Positions 17,282-24,947 of a stretch of 52,344 nucleotides of DNA are shown in pieces. Made by a program: the position numbers and the translations under genes. The notes beneath the pieces are model-generated. The model was not told the origin of the DNA and did no database searches. It saw nothing but the letters and a program-made list of their open reading frames with translations. The DNA lies in the NCBI GenBank assembly GCA_026414745.1, contig JAOAIK010000035.1, positions 1-52,344 on the forward strand, given 5' to 3'. Numbering within the stretch: position 1 is the stretch's first letter; the number at the start of each line of letters is the position of its first letter. The DNA is from Roseococcus sp. (lineage in GTDB: Bacteria > Pseudomonadota > Alphaproteobacteria > Acetobacterales > Acetobacteraceae).

Positions 17282-17931
17282 GCGCCCCGCTGATCATCGC
17301 GGTGGACGGGCCCGCGGCCGCCGGCAAGGGCACGCTGGCGCGGCGGCTCGCGGCGCATCTCGGCCTGCCCTACCTGGATACCGGGCTGCTCTACCGCGCC
17401 ACCGGCCGGCGCGTGCTGGACGCGGGCGGCGACCCGGCCGATCCCGCGGCCGCCGAAGCCGCCGCCCGCGCGCTGACCGAGGCGGACATGGCGCGGCCCG
17501 ACCTGCGCGGCCCCGAGGCCGATGCGGCGGCGAGCAAGGTGGCCGCCATCCCCGCCGTGCGCGCCGCCCTGCTCGACTTCCAGCGCCGCTTCGGCGCGGC
17601 CCGCGGCGCCGTGCTGGACGGGCGCGATATCGGGACCGTGGTCTTCCCCGAGGCGCCGGTGAAGCTCTTCGTCACCGCAAGCCCCGAGGTGCGCGCCGCC
17701 CGCCGGCACGCGGAGCTGCGGGGCAAGGGGGTGGCCGCCCGGCTCGAGGAGGTGGCGGCCGAGATGGCCGAGCGCGACGCCCGGGACTCCGCGCGCGGCG
17801 TGGCCCCGCTGCGCCCGGCGGAGGATGCGCTGATCCTCGACACCAGCGCCCTCGACGCCGAGGCCGCCTTCGCCGCCGCCCTCGCCCTCGTGGACTCCGC
17901 CCGGGCGCGCCGGGAATCCGCAGCAGGCTGA
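17278..17931 (+). CDS. cmk: Cytidylate kinase
   Basis: A 217-residue nucleoside monophosphate kinase making CDP and dCDP. The P-loop is [15 protein letters not shown] near residue 10; [12 protein letters not shown] and [20 protein letters not shown] are the CMP-binding and central motifs, followed by the lid with ARRHAEL and [19 protein letters not shown]. Its ATG overlaps the aroA stop (ATGA), so translation is probably coupled. rpsA follows after 234 bases. Confidence 0.96.
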   Translation: MSAPLIIAVDGPAAAGKGTLARRLAAHLGLPYLDTGLLYRATGRRVLDAGGDPADPAAAEAAARALTEADMARPDLRGPEADAAASKVAAIPAVRAALLDFQRRFGAARGAVLDGRDIGTVVFPEAPVKLFVTASPEVRAARRHAELRGKGVAARLEEVAAEMAERDARDSARGVAPLRPAEDALILDTSALDAEAAFAAALALVDSARARRESAAG

Positions 17932-18165
17932 CGCTTTTCCCTTGACCTGCCGCGCGAGTCGGCGGATGAAGCGCGGGCCATGCGAGGGCATGGTCGGCAT
18001 CGGGGTGCGCCGCAAGCGCCCCATCCACCAGGCCGCCCCAGCTTCCTCGGCACGAGGCCGAGCCTCTCGGGCGTGCAAGCCGTGACGGCCCCGCCGGGCG
18101 CCGTGGCGCAGGACCGGACCACCGGGGCCATCGGCCCCGACGCTGACCCAGGAACCACCCTCTAC
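17932..18165 (+). promoter_or_regulatory. rpsA promoter and leader
   Basis: The spacer before rpsA starts with TTGACC (17942-17947), a reasonable -35 box; a -10 near 17966 (ATGAAG) is weak. The leader then carries inverted repeats, including CGGGGCC-ATC-GGCCCCG at about 18122-18138, shortly before the AGGA ribosome-binding site at 18149. rpsA leaders are often autoregulated by S1; whether this one is cannot be read from sequence. Confidence 0.35.
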
Positions 18166-19884
18166 ATGGCCAATGCCAACGCCCCCGCCACGCGCGCGGG
18201 CACCGAAGATTTCGCCGCCCTGCTCGACCAGATGCTGGGCGCCAACACCGGCTTTGCCGGCTCCGTCGTGACCGGCAAGGTGATCCGCATCGACGACGAC
18301 GTCGCGGTGGTGGATGTGGGCCTCAAGAGCGAAGGCCGCGTGCCGCTGAAGGAGTTCGCCCCGCCCGGGCAGAAGCCCGAGGTGAAGGTGGGCGACGTGT
18401 TCGACCTCTTCGTCGAGCGCTACGAGGACAAGGACGGCTCGATCGTGCTTTCGCGCGAGAAGGCGCGGCGCGAGGAGGCCTGGACCAATCTCGAGAAGGC
18501 CTTCCAGGCCAACCAGCGGGTGAACGGGGTGATCTTCGGCCGAGTGAAGGGCGGCTTCACCGTCGATCTCGGCGGTGCGGTGGCCTTCCTGCCGGGCTCG
18601 CAGGTGGACATCCGGCCGGTGCGCGACGTCGCGCCGCTCATGGGCCAGTCCCAGCCCTTCCAGATCCTCAAGATGGACCGTGCGCGCGGCAACATCGTCG
18701 TCTCCCGCCGCGCGGTGCTGGAGGAGACGCGCGCCGAGCAGCGCGCCGAACTCGTCCAGGGCCTGAAGGAGGGCATGGTGCTGGACGGCGTGGTGAAGAA
18801 CATCACCGACTACGGCGCCTTCGTGGACCTGGGCGGCGTGGACGGGCTGCTGCATGTCACCGACATCGCCTGGCGGCGGATCAACCACCCCTCGGAGGCG
18901 CTGAGCATCGGCCAGCACGTGAAGGTGCAGGTGATCCGCTTCAACCAGGACACCCAGCGCATCAGCCTCGGCATGAAGCAGCTCATGTCCGACCCCTGGG
19001 ACGGCGTGGCGCTGAAGTATCCGGTGGGCGCGCGCTTCTCCGGCCGGGTCACCAACATCACCGACTACGGCGCCTTCGTGGAGCTCGAGCCGGGTGTGGA
19101 GGGCCTCGTGCACGTCTCCGAGATGTCCTGGACGAAGAAGAACGTGCACCCGGGCAAGATCGTCTCCACCTCCGAGCAGGTGGACGTGATGATCCTCGAC
19201 GTGGACGAGCCGAAGCGGCGCATCTCGCTCGGCCTCAAGCAGGCGCAGGGCAACCCCTGGGAGCTGTTCCTGCAGGCGCATCCGCTCGGCAGCGTGGTGG
19301 AGGGCGAGATCCGCAACATCACCGAGTTCGGGCTGTTCATCGGCGTGGGCCCGGACATCGACGGGATGGTGCACCTGTCCGACCTCTCCTGGGACGAGCC
19401 GGGCGAGGTGGCGATCCAGCGCTACAAGAAGGGCGACGTGGTCAAGGCCAAGGTGCTGGACGTGGATGTGGAGAAGGAGCGCATCTCGCTCGGCATCAAG
19501 CAGCTCGAGGCCGATCCGGCCGCCGAGGTGCTGGACCGCGTGCGCAAGGGCGACATCGTGACCTGCGTGGTGACGAAGATCGAGCCCAACGGCATCGAGG
19601 TGAAGGTGGAGGATGTGCTCACTGGCTTCATCCGCCGCTCGGAGCTGGCGCGCGACCGGCAGGACCAGCGGCCGGACCGCTTCGCCGTGGGCGAGAAGGT
19701 GGACGCGAAGGTGACGGCGGTGGACCGCGCCGCCCGCCGCCTGTCGCTCACCATCAAGGGCAAGGAGATCGAGGAGGAGCGCGAGGCCGTGCGCGAGTTC
19801 GGCAGTTCCGACAGCGGCGCCTCGCTTGGCGACATCCTCGGCGCGGCCATCCGCCGCCGGCGCGAAATGGCCGGGGAGGAGTGA
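18166..19884 (+). CDS. rpsA: 30S ribosomal protein S1
   Basis: A 572-residue RNA-binding protein built of repeated S1 (OB-fold) domains. Two ribosome-binding domains lie in the first 190 residues (GSVVTGKVIRIDDDVAVVDV, GVIFGRVKGGFTVDLGG). Four canonical repeats follow, each with the pattern NITDYGAFVDL or NITEFGLFIGV and ending RISLGMKQL or RISLGLKQ. S1 brings mRNA to the ribosome. The start MANANAPATR has AGGA 13 bases upstream; the longer frame extends into the leader. The C-terminus ends RRRREMAGEE. A factor-independent terminator follows. Confidence 0.97.
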   Translation: MANANAPATRAGTEDFAALLDQMLGANTGFAGSVVTGKVIRIDDDVAVVDVGLKSEGRVPLKEFAPPGQKPEVKVGDVFDLFVERYEDKDGSIVLSREKARREEAWTNLEKAFQANQRVNGVIFGRVKGGFTVDLGGAVAFLPGSQVDIRPVRDVAPLMGQSQPFQILKMDRARGNIVVSRRAVLEETRAEQRAELVQGLKEGMVLDGVVKNITDYGAFVDLGGVDGLLHVTDIAWRRINHPSEALSIGQHVKVQVIRFNQDTQRISLGMKQLMSDPWDGVALKYPVGARFSGRVTNITDYGAFVELEPGVEGLVHVSEMSWTKKNVHPGKIVSTSEQVDVMILDVDEPKRRISLGLKQAQGNPWELFLQAHPLGSVVEGEIRNITEFGLFIGVGPDIDGMVHLSDLSWDEPGEVAIQRYKKGDVVKAKVLDVDVEKERISLGIKQLEADPAAEVLDRVRKGDIVTCVVTKIEPNGIEVKVEDVLTGFIRRSELARDRQDQRPDRFAVGEKVDAKVTAVDRAARRLSLTIKGKEIEEEREAVREFGSSDSGASLGDILGAAIRRRREMAGEE

Positions 19885-19919
19885 GCTCTTTCCGCCTCCG
19901 GGAGGCGGGATGGCAGCAG

Positions 19920-19950
19920 GGGGCGCGCCGGCGAGGCGCGCCCCTTTTCC
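19920..19950 (+). terminator. Rho-independent terminator of the aroA-cmk-rpsA unit
   Basis: A perfect 10-bp stem GGGGCGCGCC (19920-19929) and GGCGCGCCCC (19935-19944), with a 5-base loop, is followed by TTTTCCTT. It lies 36 bases past the rpsA stop. A smaller hairpin, CGCCTCC/GGAGGCG, lies just upstream. Confidence 0.85.
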
Positions 19951-20215
19951 TTGCCGGGCCCCCAGGGACGTCTCTTTTTGCCCGGCAATCGCGCGTCGAG
20001 CGGGATAGACCCGCCTTTCTCCTCAAACGACGCGACAAGCTCGCCGCATGATCCTTCTCGGCGATCCTTGCCACAGGGTTTCTCTCCTCCGGGGGCGTTA
20101 ACGCTTCTTTATTGACGAATATCTTTTTAAATACACAAAAATCGGCAAATCGTCCTTGGCCTGGACACGCGCAGGTGGTATCACCCGCACACGCAAAACG
20201 TGTGGAGAGTGAGCA
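19951..20215 (+). promoter_or_regulatory. AT-rich control region of ctrA with a CtrA-like box
   Basis: Within this spacer, 20098-20145 is strikingly AT-rich for the genome. It contains GTTAA-N7-TTAT (20097-20112), close to the CtrA box TTAA-N7-TTAA, overlapping a TTGACG that could be a -35 element (20112-20117). Further down, a hairpin CACACG-CAAAA-CGTGTG (20188-20204) ends on the ribosome-binding site GGAG (20204-20207), eight bases before the ctrA ATG. CtrA autoregulation is known in Caulobacter; here it is inferred. No GANTC methylation site was seen in this stretch. Confidence 0.5.
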
Positions 20216-20947
20216 ATGCGCATCCTTCTGGTGGAAGATGACCGCTCGGCTGCCCGCGGCATCGCCTTCCAGCTTCAGCAGCACCGGATGGTCGTGGACG
20301 TCGCCGATTGCGGCGCCGAGGCGCTGGAACTGGCCCGCCTCTACGACTATGACGCGGCCATCGTCGACCTCATGCTGCCCGACATGGAGGGCTACGAGGT
20401 CGTCTCCAAGTTCCGTGCCGCCCGCATCGAGGCGCCGGTCCTCATGCTCTCTGCCAATGGCCGGACCCAGGCCAAGGTGCGCGGCCTCTCCGTCGGCGCC
20501 GACGACTATCTCGCCAAGCCCTTCGAGCCTGACGAGCTGGTGGCCCGCCTGCAGGCGATGATCCGCCGCTCCAAGGGGCTCAGCCAGCCGCGCATCCAGC
20601 TCGGCCCCCTCTCGCTCGACCTCGCCGCGAAGGAGGTCACGGTGCAGGGCCGCCCGGTGCACCTCACCACCAAGGAATACGCCATTCTCGAGCTGCTGCT
20701 GATGCGCCGCGGCACGGTGCTCTCGAAGGAGAACTTCCTCGATCACCTCTATGGCGGCATGGACGAGCCGGACGCGAAGATCATCGACGTCTTCGTCTGC
20801 AAGCTGCGCAAGAAGCTGCAGCAGGCGGGCGCGGCCAACGTCATCGGCACGGTCTGGGGTCGCGGCTACATCGTGCGCGACACCGCGGGGCCCGGGATGC
20901 CCCCGGCCTTCCGTCAGCCGCTCCCGGAATCCCGGCCCGCTGCCTGA
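20216..20947 (+). CDS. ctrA: Cell-cycle response regulator CtrA
   Basis: A 243-residue OmpR-type regulator. The receiver domain has the acidic pair EDD, phosphoacceptor Asp51 (AAIVDLMLPDM) and Lys in GADDYLAKPFEPDE. The DNA-binding domain contains the nearly invariant CtrA block HLYGGMDEPDAKIIDVFVCK and TVWGRGYIVRD, which separates it from other OmpR-type regulators. In Caulobacter CtrA controls replication, division and motility; in Rhodospirillales it mainly governs motility and related traits. The C-terminus carries a Pro-rich extension of about 20 residues. Start fixed by GGAG eight bases upstream. Confidence 0.93.
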   Translation: MRILLVEDDRSAARGIAFQLQQHRMVVDVADCGAEALELARLYDYDAAIVDLMLPDMEGYEVVSKFRAARIEAPVLMLSANGRTQAKVRGLSVGADDYLAKPFEPDELVARLQAMIRRSKGLSQPRIQLGPLSLDLAAKEVTVQGRPVHLTTKEYAILELLLMRRGTVLSKENFLDHLYGGMDEPDAKIIDVFVCKLRKKLQQAGAANVIGTVWGRGYIVRDTAGPGMPPAFRQPLPESRPAA

Positions 20948-20955
20948 TCTCCCCG

Positions 20956-20996
20956 CCCATGTTGCGCCGCACAGTGACGCGGCGCCGCAACATGGG
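20956..20996. repeat. 15-bp hairpin between ctrA and the CBS gene
   Basis: Arms 20956-20970 and 20979-20996 pair over 15 bp (outer part CCCATGTTGCG with CGCAACATGGG), with a 3-base bulge in the right arm and an 8-base loop. It starts 9 bases after the ctrA stop. There is no T-tract, so it may protect or attenuate the ctrA transcript or be a protein-binding dyad. Confidence 0.55.
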
Positions 20997-21069
20997 AAGT
21001 GGTTGCACCCGCCGCGTGCCGGGGCCCAAGCTGGGCGGGCTGCGATCCGCCGGGAGGGAGGGCGTCGAC

Positions 21070-21507
21070 ATGCTGATCAGTCAGGTGCTCAAGGCCAAGG
21101 GAACCCAGGTCATCTCCGTCCGGCCCGGGGATGGCATCGCCTCCATCACGCGCACCCTGGCCCAGCACCGCATCGGCGCGGTGCTGGTGGTGGAGGGGGA
21201 TGGCACGGTGCTCGGCATCGTCAGCGAGCGCGACATCGTCCGCGCCCTGGCCGGCATGGGCGAGGCGGTGATGCGCATGACCGCCGGCCAGCTGATGACG
21301 CGGGTGCTCTTCACCGTCACCCCGGCGAGCCTGGTGCAGGACGCGCTGCAGCTCATGACCGACCGCCGCGTGCGCCACCTGCCCGTGCTGAAGGAGGACG
21401 GCACCCTCGCCGGCCTCGTCTCCATCGGCGACCTCGTGAAGGCGCGCATCGCCGAGGCCGAGCAGGAGGCGGAGGAGCTCAAGGCCTACGTGGCCACCGC
21501 GGGCTGA
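21070..21507 (+). CDS. CBS-pair domain protein
   Basis: A 145-residue protein made almost entirely of two CBS motifs: residues about 8-60 (IGAVLVVEGDGTVLGIVSER DIVRAL, written here as two parts) and 72-125 (VRHLPVLKEDGTLAGLVS, IGDLVKARI). CBS pairs bind adenine nucleotides and act as energy or redox sensors; stand-alone forms like this occur widely in alphaproteobacteria. The C-terminus is a short acidic helix. The ATG follows a strong GGGAGGGAGGG site. It lies downstream of ctrA past a hairpin, so co-transcription is possible. Specific partner unknown. Confidence 0.9.
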   Translation: MLISQVLKAKGTQVISVRPGDGIASITRTLAQHRIGAVLVVEGDGTVLGIVSERDIVRALAGMGEAVMRMTAGQLMTRVLFTVTPASLVQDALQLMTDRRVRHLPVLKEDGTLAGLVSIGDLVKARIAEAEQEAEELKAYVATAG

Positions 21508-21575
21508 GGGGCGCCTCGGCCAAGGGGGGATCTCCCGGCCCCCGGTGCGGCCGTGGCCGGCGACGGAACGGCCCG

Positions 21576-22841
21576 TTATCCCCGCACCTGCCCCGTGCCG
21601 ATGACGCGGTAGCGGAAGGTGCAGAGCTGTTCGAGCCCCACCGGCCCCCGCGCGTGCAGGCGGCCGGTGGCGATGCCGATCTCCGCGCCGAACCCGAACT
21701 CCCCGCCGTCGCAGAACTGGGTGCTGGCGTTCCACATGCCCACCGCCGAGTCGAGCCCGTCCAGGAAGGCCTCGGCCGCCGCGGCATCCTCGGTGATGAT
21801 CGCCTCGGTGTGCTCGCTGCCGTAGCGGCGGATATGCGCGAGCGCCGCCTCCACCCCGTCCACCACCGCGATGTTCAGCACCGCATCCAGCCATTCCGTG
21901 GCGAAATCCTGCTCGGTGGCGGCGGGCAGCTCCGGGCAGATGGCGCGGGCGCGCGCGTCGGCGCGGAAGGCGCAGCCCCGGGCCGCGAGGTCCTGCACCA
22001 GCAGCGGCAGCAGGGCCGGGGCGATGGCGGCGTCGATCAGCAGGGTCTCGGTGGCGCCGCAGATGCCGGTGCGGCGCAGCTTCGCGTCCAGCAGCACGCG
22101 GCGCGCCATGGCGAACTCCGCCGCCGCATGGATATAGGTGTGGCAGAGCCCCTCGGCATGGGCCAGAACCGGCACCCGCGCCTCCTCCAGCACGCGCGTC
22201 ACCAGCCCCTTGCCGCCGCGCGGGATGATCAGGTCGATCAGCCCCGCCGCGCGCAGCATGGCGCCGACAAAGCCCCGGTCCTGCGTGGGGGCGAGCTGGA
22301 TGGCCGCCTCGGGCAGCCCCGCCTCGGCCAGCCCGGCGCGCAGGCAGGCGGCGATGGCGGCGGAGGAGCGCGCGCCCTCGCTGCCGCCGCGCAGGATCAC
22401 CGCGCTGCCGGCCTTGAGGCAGAGCGCCCCGGCATCGGCCGTCACGTTCGGGCGGCTTTCGAAGATCATGCCGATGACGCCGAGCGGCTGCGCCACGCGC
22501 TGGATCCGCAGACCGTTGGGCCGGGTCCACTCGCTGAGCAGCCGTCCCACCGGGTCGGGCAGGGCGGCGATGTCCTCCAGCCCCCGGGCCATCGCCTCCA
22601 CCCGCGCGGAGGTCAGCGTCAGCCGGTCGCGGAAGGCAGGGGTGAGGCCGGGGGCGGCGGCGAGGTCGGCCGCATTGGCGGCGAGGATCTCCGCCTCCCG
22701 CGCGCGCAGCAGGGCCGCGGCGGAGAGCAGGGCGGAATCCTTCGCTGCGCGCGGGGCGCGCGCCAGCCTCTGGGCGGCGGCACGGGCCGCGCGGGCGGCC
22801 TGCTCCAGCAGGCGGGCGGTGTCGTCGGTGATCGCATTCAC
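21576..22841 (-). CDS. proA: Glutamate-5-semialdehyde dehydrogenase (gamma-glutamyl phosphate reductase)
   Basis: A 421-residue NADPH-dependent enzyme, the second step of proline synthesis. Family motifs: QPLGVIGMIFESRPNVTADA (N-terminal NADP domain), ALCLKAGSAVILRGGSEG, the catalytic Cys in KLRRTGICGATETLL, and the C-terminal FCDGGEFGFGAEIGI and VGLEQLCTFRYRVIG. The length is standard. proB is not in the window. It is convergent with the CBS-pair gene and is followed on its own strand by nothing; a small lipoprotein gene starts upstream. Confidence 0.96.
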   Translation of the reverse strand: MNAITDDTARLLEQAARAARAAAQRLARAPRAAKDSALLSAAALLRAREAEILAANAADLAAAPGLTPAFRDRLTLTSARVEAMARGLEDIAALPDPVGRLLSEWTRPNGLRIQRVAQPLGVIGMIFESRPNVTADAGALCLKAGSAVILRGGSEGARSSAAIAACLRAGLAEAGLPEAAIQLAPTQDRGFVGAMLRAAGLIDLIIPRGGKGLVTRVLEEARVPVLAHAEGLCHTYIHAAAEFAMARRVLLDAKLRRTGICGATETLLIDAAIAPALLPLLVQDLAARGCAFRADARARAICPELPAATEQDFATEWLDAVLNIAVVDGVEAALAHIRRYGSEHTEAIITEDAAAAEAFLDGLDSAVGMWNASTQFCDGGEFGFGAEIGIATGRLHARGPVGLEQLCTFRYRVIGTGQVRG

Positions 22842-22872
22842 GGCGGCGGTCCTCGAAGGCGGAGGCTGGGGC

Positions 22873-23244
22873 TCAGATCCCCTCCAGCCGGCGCAGCCGC
22901 GGCCGCGCCTCGGCGGTCACGGCCACGCGGTCGCCCACGCGCAGCCCGGGGTCGGCCTCGACGAGCAGGGCGAGGTCACGCCCCGTGCGCTCCAGCCGCA
23001 CCAGCACCTCCAGCATCGGCGGCGACGGGCCGGAGTCCGGTCCGTGGGCGACGCGCAGAAGCTGCGCGGCGAGCCGCTCCCGCCCCGCATCAGGGGGAGG
23101 CAGCGGGCGCAGGGCCAGGACCCGGCCGGTGTCCGGCACCGGCCTCGCCGTCAGGGCGGGCGCGTCCGGCACGCCCTCGCCCGGCGGGGAGGGTGCGGCG
23201 CAGGCCGTGAGCAGGACCGCAGCCAGGAGCAAAGAGCGACGCAT
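22873..23244 (-). CDS. Small outer-membrane-type lipoprotein
   Basis: A 123-residue lipoprotein: signal peptide MRRSLLLAAVLLTAC with lipobox cysteine at residue 15, then a Pro/Ala-rich linker. The C-terminal half, VLVRLERTGRDLALLVEADP then GLRVGDRVAVTAEA, resembles the beta-rich tail of SlyB/17-kDa-antigen lipoproteins but without their glycine-zipper helices. The start at the signal peptide Met is preferred to an upstream Met 12 codons earlier. It lies 31 bases before proA on the same strand. Function unknown. Confidence 0.7.
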   Translation of the reverse strand: MRRSLLLAAVLLTACAAPSPPGEGVPDAPALTARPVPDTGRVLALRPLPPPDAGRERLAAQLLRVAHGPDSGPSPPMLEVLVRLERTGRDLALLVEADPGLRVGDRVAVTAEARPRLRRLEGI

Positions 23245-23474
23245 TTGCAAAATCCTAAGGCAAAGCCGCCACACCCCCAAGTGGCAGCGCCGCCTTCAGC
23301 CGAGTTCGCTTGCCTTGACACCGGGGCCGGGCCTAGGGTGGGGACGGTGATGCTCCGGCTTGCCGGGGGCGTCGCTGTTGCCGTTCGCGGCCGAGGCCAT
23401 GGGGGTGGCCCAGGCCCCGAGGGTCGGCGTGCGAATGGCCGGCCCGGCGGCAAGCCAGGGGGAGTGTATCGGGG
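23245..23474. promoter_or_regulatory. Divergent spacer between lipoprotein and transglycosylase genes
   Basis: The spacer carries TTGACA (23315-23320), a good -35 match for the plus-strand gene; the nearest -10-like TAGGGT (23334) is too close, so the promoter is uncertain. Downstream, GGCTTGCCG (23357-23365) and CGGCAAGCC (23448-23456) are a perfect 9-bp long-range pair that would fold the leader. GGGGAG just before 23475 is the ribosome-binding site of the transglycosylase. Confidence 0.4.
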
Positions 23475-24941
23475 ATGTTCCTTCTTCCCGTCCCGCGCGC
23501 GCGCGGCCTCGCGCCGCTGCTCATGGCCGTGCTGGCACTGGCGCTGCTCTCGGCCTGTGCCCAGGCGCCGCAGCGGGGCGCCAGCGCGCCGCAGCCGCGC
23601 AGCTACGCCCCGCCCGGCCCGCCGCACGATCCCTGGGGCCCCTGGATCCGCGAGGCCTCGCGCCGCTTCGACGTGCCCGAGCGCTGGATCCGCGAGGTGA
23701 TGCGCCAGGAATCCGGCGGCCGTGCCACCGCCACCTCGCCCGTGGGCGCCATGGGCCTGATGCAGGTGATGCCCGGCACCTATCGCGAGTTGCAGCGCCG
23801 CTACGACCTGGGGGACGACCCCTACCACCCCTACGACAACATCATGGCGGGCACGGCCTATATCCGCGAGATGTACGATCTCTACGGCTCGCCCGCCTTC
23901 CTTGCGGCCTACAATGCGGGGCCGCGCCGCCTCGAGGACTATCTCTACAACAACCGCGGCCTGCCGGCCGAGACGCGCAACTACGTCGCGCGGGTGGGGC
24001 CGGGTGTGATCCGGGCCAGCCCGGTGCGGCGTGCCCCGCCCGAGGTCTATGCGGCGGCGGAAATCCCGCTGAACATCCCTCCGGGACCGCGGCGGATGGA
24101 CCGGGCCACCCAGCTCGCGCTCGCCGAGCAGCGCAGCATCCGCGAGCAGAACGCCCGCTCGGCCAGCCCGGCCCCGGCCGAGCCCACGCCCGCGCCGACG
24201 CGTCTCGCCGCTGCCCCCGCCTCCAACCCGGTGGTGGGCGGCTCCATCCTGCGCGCGGGCGGGGTCGTGGCCATGGCGCCCATCCCCGACGGCGCCACCC
24301 CGGAGGGTGCGGCGCGCCTCGCGGAGGCGGAGGCCCGGGCGGCCGGCGGCGCGGCCCCGCCGGCCGGCGGCGAGCTCTTGCCCGATGGCCGGATCATCGT
24401 GGCGCGCATGGACCCCATCCCCGACGGCGCCACCCCGGAGGGCGCGGCGCGCTTGGCGGAGGCGGAAGCCCGGGCGGCGGGCGGCGCGCCCATCACCGGC
24501 GCGCCCCCCGCGCGCGATCCGTCCGGCATGACCGACCGGCGCGACCTCACGGGCCGGCCCGGCGAGCGCGACATCGCGGCGGCGCGGCTGGTTCCCCTCC
24601 CCCCGCCGCCGGTCGCGGCCCGGCCGGAAGGGCGGCGCCTCGGTCTCATCGGCGCGGCCCAGGCCAGCACCCTGCCGGCCGGCTTCCGCCCCGCCTCCGC
24701 CCCGGCGGGCGGCCAGTGGGCCATCCAGGTGGGCGCCTTCGGCTCGCCCGAACAGGCGCGGCAGGCGGCCCAGGCGGCGGCTCATGCCAGCGGCGGGCGG
24801 GTGCAGGTGACTCCGGTCCAGGCCGGCCGCGCCACCCTGTTCCGCGCCCGCGTGGTCGGCCTCAGCCAGTCCGGCGCGCAGCAGGCCTGCCAGCGCATGC
24901 GCGGCCCGTGCAACGTCCTCGCGCCGGGAGCCCAGGGCTAG
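23475..24941 (+). CDS. Lytic transglycosylase lipoprotein with C-terminal SPOR domain
   Basis: A 488-residue envelope enzyme. Signal peptide with lipobox LLSAC (Cys28); SLT catalytic domain about 50-175 with catalytic Glu79 (MRQESGGRATATSPVGAMG), LMQVMPGTY and AAYNAGP; a long Pro/Ala linker; then a SPOR domain from about 412 (GGQWAIQVGAFGSPEQARQA) which binds denuded septal glycan. It should cleave peptidoglycan, probably at the division site. The linker holds a 25-residue sequence twice (269-293 and 314-338). Its TAG is seven bases before the apparent rlmJ start and in the same frame. Confidence 0.92.
   Translation: MFLLPVPRARGLAPLLMAVLALALLSACAQAPQRGASAPQPRSYAPPGPPHDPWGPWIREASRRFDVPERWIREVMRQESGGRATATSPVGAMGLMQVMPGTYRELQRRYDLGDDPYHPYDNIMAGTAYIREMYDLYGSPAFLAAYNAGPRRLEDYLYNNRGLPAETRNYVARVGPGVIRASPVRRAPPEVYAAAEIPLNIPPGPRRMDRATQLALAEQRSIREQNARSASPAPAEPTPAPTRLAAAPASNPVVGGSILRAGGVVAMAPIPDGATPEGAARLAEAEARAAGGAAPPAGGELLPDGRIIVARMDPIPDGATPEGAARLAEAEARAAGGAPITGAPPARDPSGMTDRRDLTGRPGERDIAAARLVPLPPPPVAARPEGRRLGLIGAAQASTLPAGFRPASAPAGGQWAIQVGAFGSPEQARQAAQAAAHASGGRVQVTPVQAGRATLFRARVVGLSQSGAQQACQRMRGPCNVLAPGAQG
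24279..24488 (+). repeat. Two 75-base direct repeats inside the transglycosylase gene
   Basis: Bases 24279-24353 and 24414-24488 encode the same 25 residues, starting PIPDGATPEGAARLAEAEAR. The DNA copies differ at only a few third positions, so the duplication looks recent or is kept homogeneous. The copies lie in the linker between the SLT and SPOR domains and lengthen it by 45 residues per unit. Confidence 0.85.
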
Positions 24942-24947
24942 CGCGCC

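Noticed and set aside
16435-19374. Minus-strand frame of 979 codons opposite aroA-cmk-rpsA
   Set aside because: The plus strand encodes three clear conserved proteins here; the antisense frame has no domain and is His/Arg-rich.
20097-20145. Replication origin (AT-rich island next to ctrA)
   Set aside because: No DnaA-box cluster, dnaA, parA or gidA neighbour is seen; a promoter region explains the low GC content better.
24939-24941. TAG as a selenocysteine-like or pyrrolysine codon
   Set aside because: Pyrrolysine insertion is not expected in this group and no Pyl genes are seen; readthrough remains only one option for the rlmJ start problem.
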